Below, piece after piece: positions 61,965-64,000 of a stretch of DNA of 64,000 bases. The stretch lies in assembly GCF_019186805.1 (NCBI RefSeq), contig NZ_CP066783.1, positions 186,001 through 250,000 on the forward strand, given 5' to 3'. Within the stretch, counting starts at the first letter, position 1. Every line of letters begins with the position of its first letter. The notes below the pieces were generated by a model. That model made no database searches. It had not been told where the DNA came from and saw only the letters and a list, made by a program, of their open reading frames with translations. The translations under genes were made by a program, and so were the position numbers. The stretch comes from Comamonas fluminis. GTDB taxonomy: Bacteria; Pseudomonadota; Gammaproteobacteria; Burkholderiales; Burkholderiaceae_C.

Positions 61965-63695
61965 TTAAAGGGTGAGCCGGAACAGCACTTCGGGTTCTGC
62001 CGCACCGGCTTCTGCGTTCTGTTTGCCATCTTCAAGAATCCAGCCTGCCGCCTTCTCAGCCATCATCAGCGTGGGGCTGTTGGTATTGCCGCTGGTAATG
62101 GTGGGCATGGCGCCCGCATCAATCACACGCAAGCCCTGAACGCCGCGCACGCGAAAGCGGCTGTCCAGCACAGCCATGGCATCGCTGTCCTTGCCCATCT
62201 TGGTGGTGCCCACGGGGTGAAAGATGGTGGTGGCAATGTCGCCGGCCAGCCGGGCCAGGTCTTCATCGCTCTGATATTGAATGCCGGGCTTGAACTCTTC
62301 GGGCTGGTAGCGCGCCAGCGCCGGCTGGCCGACGATGCGGCGCGTCACGCGCAGGCTGTCGGCTGCGACCTGGCGGTCTTCGGCAGTGGATAGGTAGCGC
62401 GGCGCAATGGCCGGGGCTTGTCTGAAATCGGCGCTTTGCAGCTGCACCGTACCCCGGCTGCTGGGGTTGAGGTTGCAGACGCTGGCCGTGAAGGCTGCGA
62501 AGTCATGCAAAGGCTCGCCAAAGGCGTCCAGCGACAGGGGTTGCACGTGGTATTCCAGATTGGCGTGGGGCTGGCTGGGGTCGCTGCGCGTGAAGGCGCC
62601 CAGCTGCGAGGGCGCCATGCTCATGGGGCCGCTGCGCTTGAGGGCGTATTCCAGCCCGATGGCGGCCTTGCCCATCAGGCTGCTGGCCATGGTGTTGAGG
62701 GTTTTGGCGCCTTGCACCTTGTAGACAGAGCGGATTTGCAGATGGTCTTGCAGATTGGCGCCCACGCCGGGCAGGTCGCGCCTGACCTCAATGCCGTGGC
62801 GCTGCAGCAGATCGCCCGGGCCTATGCCCGAGAGCTGCAGAATCTGCGGCGAGTTGACGGCTCCGGCGCACAGCAGCACTTCGCGCTCGGCATGAACGGT
62901 GACCATTTCATCGCCCGTCCAGACTTCGGCACCCGTGCAGCGCTGGCTGCCGTCGGGCAGGTCTTGCAGAATCAGGCGGCTGACCTGGGCATGCGTCCAC
63001 ATCTCGAAGTTGGGGCGGCCATAGCAGGTGGGGCGCAAAAAGGCCTTGGCGGTATTCCAGCGCCAACCGCTTTTCTGGTTGACCTCGAAATAGCCCACGC
63101 CTTCGTTGTCGCCGTTGTTGAAGTCGTCCGATGCAGGAATGCCAGCCTGCTGCGCGGCCTGCGAGAAAGCGTCCAGAATGTCCCAGCGCAGGCGCTGGCG
63201 CTCCACACGCCACTCCCCATCGCCACCCTGGCTTTTGTTGCCGTGCAGGCGGCGAAATTCCTCGCTGACCTGGTCCACTTGATCGGCGTCCAGCCGCCAG
63301 TGGTCCTCATGCTGGCGAAACGCGGGCAGCACCTGGCTCCAGCGCCAGGTGTCATCACCCGTCAGGTCGGCCCATTGCTCATAGTCGCGCGACTGGCCGC
63401 GCATATAGATCATGCCGTTGATGCTGGAGCAGCCGCCCAGCGTCTTGCCGCGTGGGTAGCGCAGGCTGCGGCCGTTGAGGCCGGGGTCTGGCTCAGTCTG
63501 GTACAGCCAGTCGGTGCGCGGGTTGCCGATGCAGTACAGGTAGCCGACGGGGATGTGAATCCAGTGATAGTCGTCCTTGCGCCCGGCTTCTATCAGCAGC
63601 ACCCGGTGGTTTTTGTTGCGGGACAGACGGTTGCACAGCAAGGCACCTGCAGTGCCGCCGCCGATGACGATGTAGTCAAAAGTGGTGTCGCTCAT
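61965..63695 (-). CDS. GMC family FAD-dependent oxidoreductase (choline dehydrogenase-like)
   Basis: A 576-residue flavoprotein. FDYIVIGGGTAGALLCNRLS is the FAD ADP-binding motif, RGKTLGGCSSINGMIYMRG the first GMC signature and GAVNSPQILQLSGIGP the second. The catalytic His is in TIFHPVGTTKMG near 492 and the second active-site position is Asn in ITSGNTNSPTLMMAEKAA near 537. This fits the alcohol/choline dehydrogenase group; no betaine genes are adjacent, so the substrate is probably another alcohol. Single gene. Confidence 0.93.
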   Translation of the reverse strand: MSDTTFDYIVIGGGTAGALLCNRLSRNKNHRVLLIEAGRKDDYHWIHIPVGYLYCIGNPRTDWLYQTEPDPGLNGRSLRYPRGKTLGGCSSINGMIYMRGQSRDYEQWADLTGDDTWRWSQVLPAFRQHEDHWRLDADQVDQVSEEFRRLHGNKSQGGDGEWRVERQRLRWDILDAFSQAAQQAGIPASDDFNNGDNEGVGYFEVNQKSGWRWNTAKAFLRPTCYGRPNFEMWTHAQVSRLILQDLPDGSQRCTGAEVWTGDEMVTVHAEREVLLCAGAVNSPQILQLSGIGPGDLLQRHGIEVRRDLPGVGANLQDHLQIRSVYKVQGAKTLNTMASSLMGKAAIGLEYALKRSGPMSMAPSQLGAFTRSDPSQPHANLEYHVQPLSLDAFGEPLHDFAAFTASVCNLNPSSRGTVQLQSADFRQAPAIAPRYLSTAEDRQVAADSLRVTRRIVGQPALARYQPEEFKPGIQYQSDEDLARLAGDIATTIFHPVGTTKMGKDSDAMAVLDSRFRVRGVQGLRVIDAGAMPTITSGNTNSPTLMMAEKAAGWILEDGKQNAEAGAAEPEVLFRLTL

Positions 63696-64000
63696 GGGCA
63701 GAGATCAAGGGGCGGAACAGACGCCACTGGCAGTACCAGTGGCTGATTGATTGTGCTGAGCTGATGCTGGCTGTCGATAGGGAAAGTGCGCTGGCACTCC
63801 TGTTTTTGAAGCTGCTTGTGCTTTATGGTTGCGGGGTGGCGCGATTTTTTGATAAAAATTGCATCCCGTTAGAGCACCGCTTGCGCTGCGGGCCTACGCG
63901 GTGCAGCCCTTCGCTGACAGTTCTCAGGGCCTGGCCTGGCGCTATGCTGGGCGCTGCCCCGTCTTTGTTTTAGGAAGCTTCTTTGTCCAGCACTGACTCA
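63696..64000. other. 305-bp region at the right edge without a gene
   Basis: Nothing firm seen. A degenerate dispersed repeat (TTTTTGAAGCTGCTTGTGC) lies near 63805, and a 69-codon frame from 63764 is Leu/Cys-rich without a ribosome site. The last 30 bases (from about 63971, AGGAAGC then TTCTTTGTCC) could be the beginning of a gene that continues outside. Confidence 0.4.

Noticed and set aside
63764..63973. A 69-codon frame near the right edge
   Set aside because: No ribosome site, Leu/Cys/Arg-rich, overlaps a repeat remnant; not convincing.

Overview
The window is a high-GC chromosomal segment of a betaproteobacterium, most likely family Comamonadaceae (Comamonas, Delftia or Acidovorax type). 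This is inferred from gene content (azurin, gatCAB divergent from mreBCD-mrdA, fused LivHM permease, LysR-rich layout) and from a dispersed intergenic repeat beginning AAATTGATAGCTGC, which I associate with that family. No rRNA, tRNA, CRISPR array, prophage or intact insertion sequence was seen. Gene density is high, operons are short, and most units end in recognisable hairpin terminators.

Layout. 1-4.5 kb: a partial membrane protein, a LysR regulator divergent from an MFS transporter, a nitronate monooxygenase and an SDR oxidoreductase. 4.5-10.2 kb: a secreted hypothetical protein, then a branched-chain amino acid type ABC transporter read leftwards (binding protein, fused permease, two ATPases). 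10.5-17.7 kb: ferredoxin-NADP reductase, a MITE-like element whose end supplies the stop codon of a LysR gene, a YihY/BrkB protein, an acetyl-CoA hydrolase/CoA transferase, and an LrgB-LrgA pair with a divergent LysR. 17.7-19.6 kb: a very AT-rich island with an acyltransferase and a frameshifted SGNH esterase. 19.7-35.9 kb: housekeeping and accessory genes (RNA pseudouridine synthase, MBL hydrolase, PntAB transhydrogenase, LysE exporter with Lrp regulator, azurin, exonuclease III and PyrE with overlapping start codons, HPP-CBS protein, nitroreductase, phosphoglycerate dehydrogenase). 35.9-48.5 kb: two YcxB-like paralogs, a GGDEF-EAL protein, a tandem run of four paralogous single-span membrane proteins (three with N-terminal zinc ribbons), and a hybrid histidine kinase. 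48.5-52.1 kb: an alpha/beta hydrolase, a 1.35-kb non-coding tract with three copies of a ~285-bp repeat, then an AT-rich SLATT-like membrane protein next to a possible PD-(D/E)XK nuclease-like protein. 52.2-60.7 kb: gatCAB and the divergent mreB-mreC-mreD-mrdA cell-shape cluster. 60.7-64 kb: a TSUP transporter, an intergenic region with a textbook NtrC-type site and an orphan terminator, and a GMC oxidoreductase.

Working together: GatCAB forms the glutamyl/asparaginyl-tRNA amidotransferase; MreBCD plus PBP2 form the core of the elongasome (no RodA follows); PntA-PntB form a proton-translocating transhydrogenase; the 5.4-10.1 kb genes form one uptake system.

The strongest candidates for undescribed biology are the four-gene zinc-ribbon paralog array, the SLATT/nuclease-like pair beside the repeat cluster, and the NtrC-site/orphan-terminator locus. 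All functions are read from sequence motifs by eye; no database search was run.
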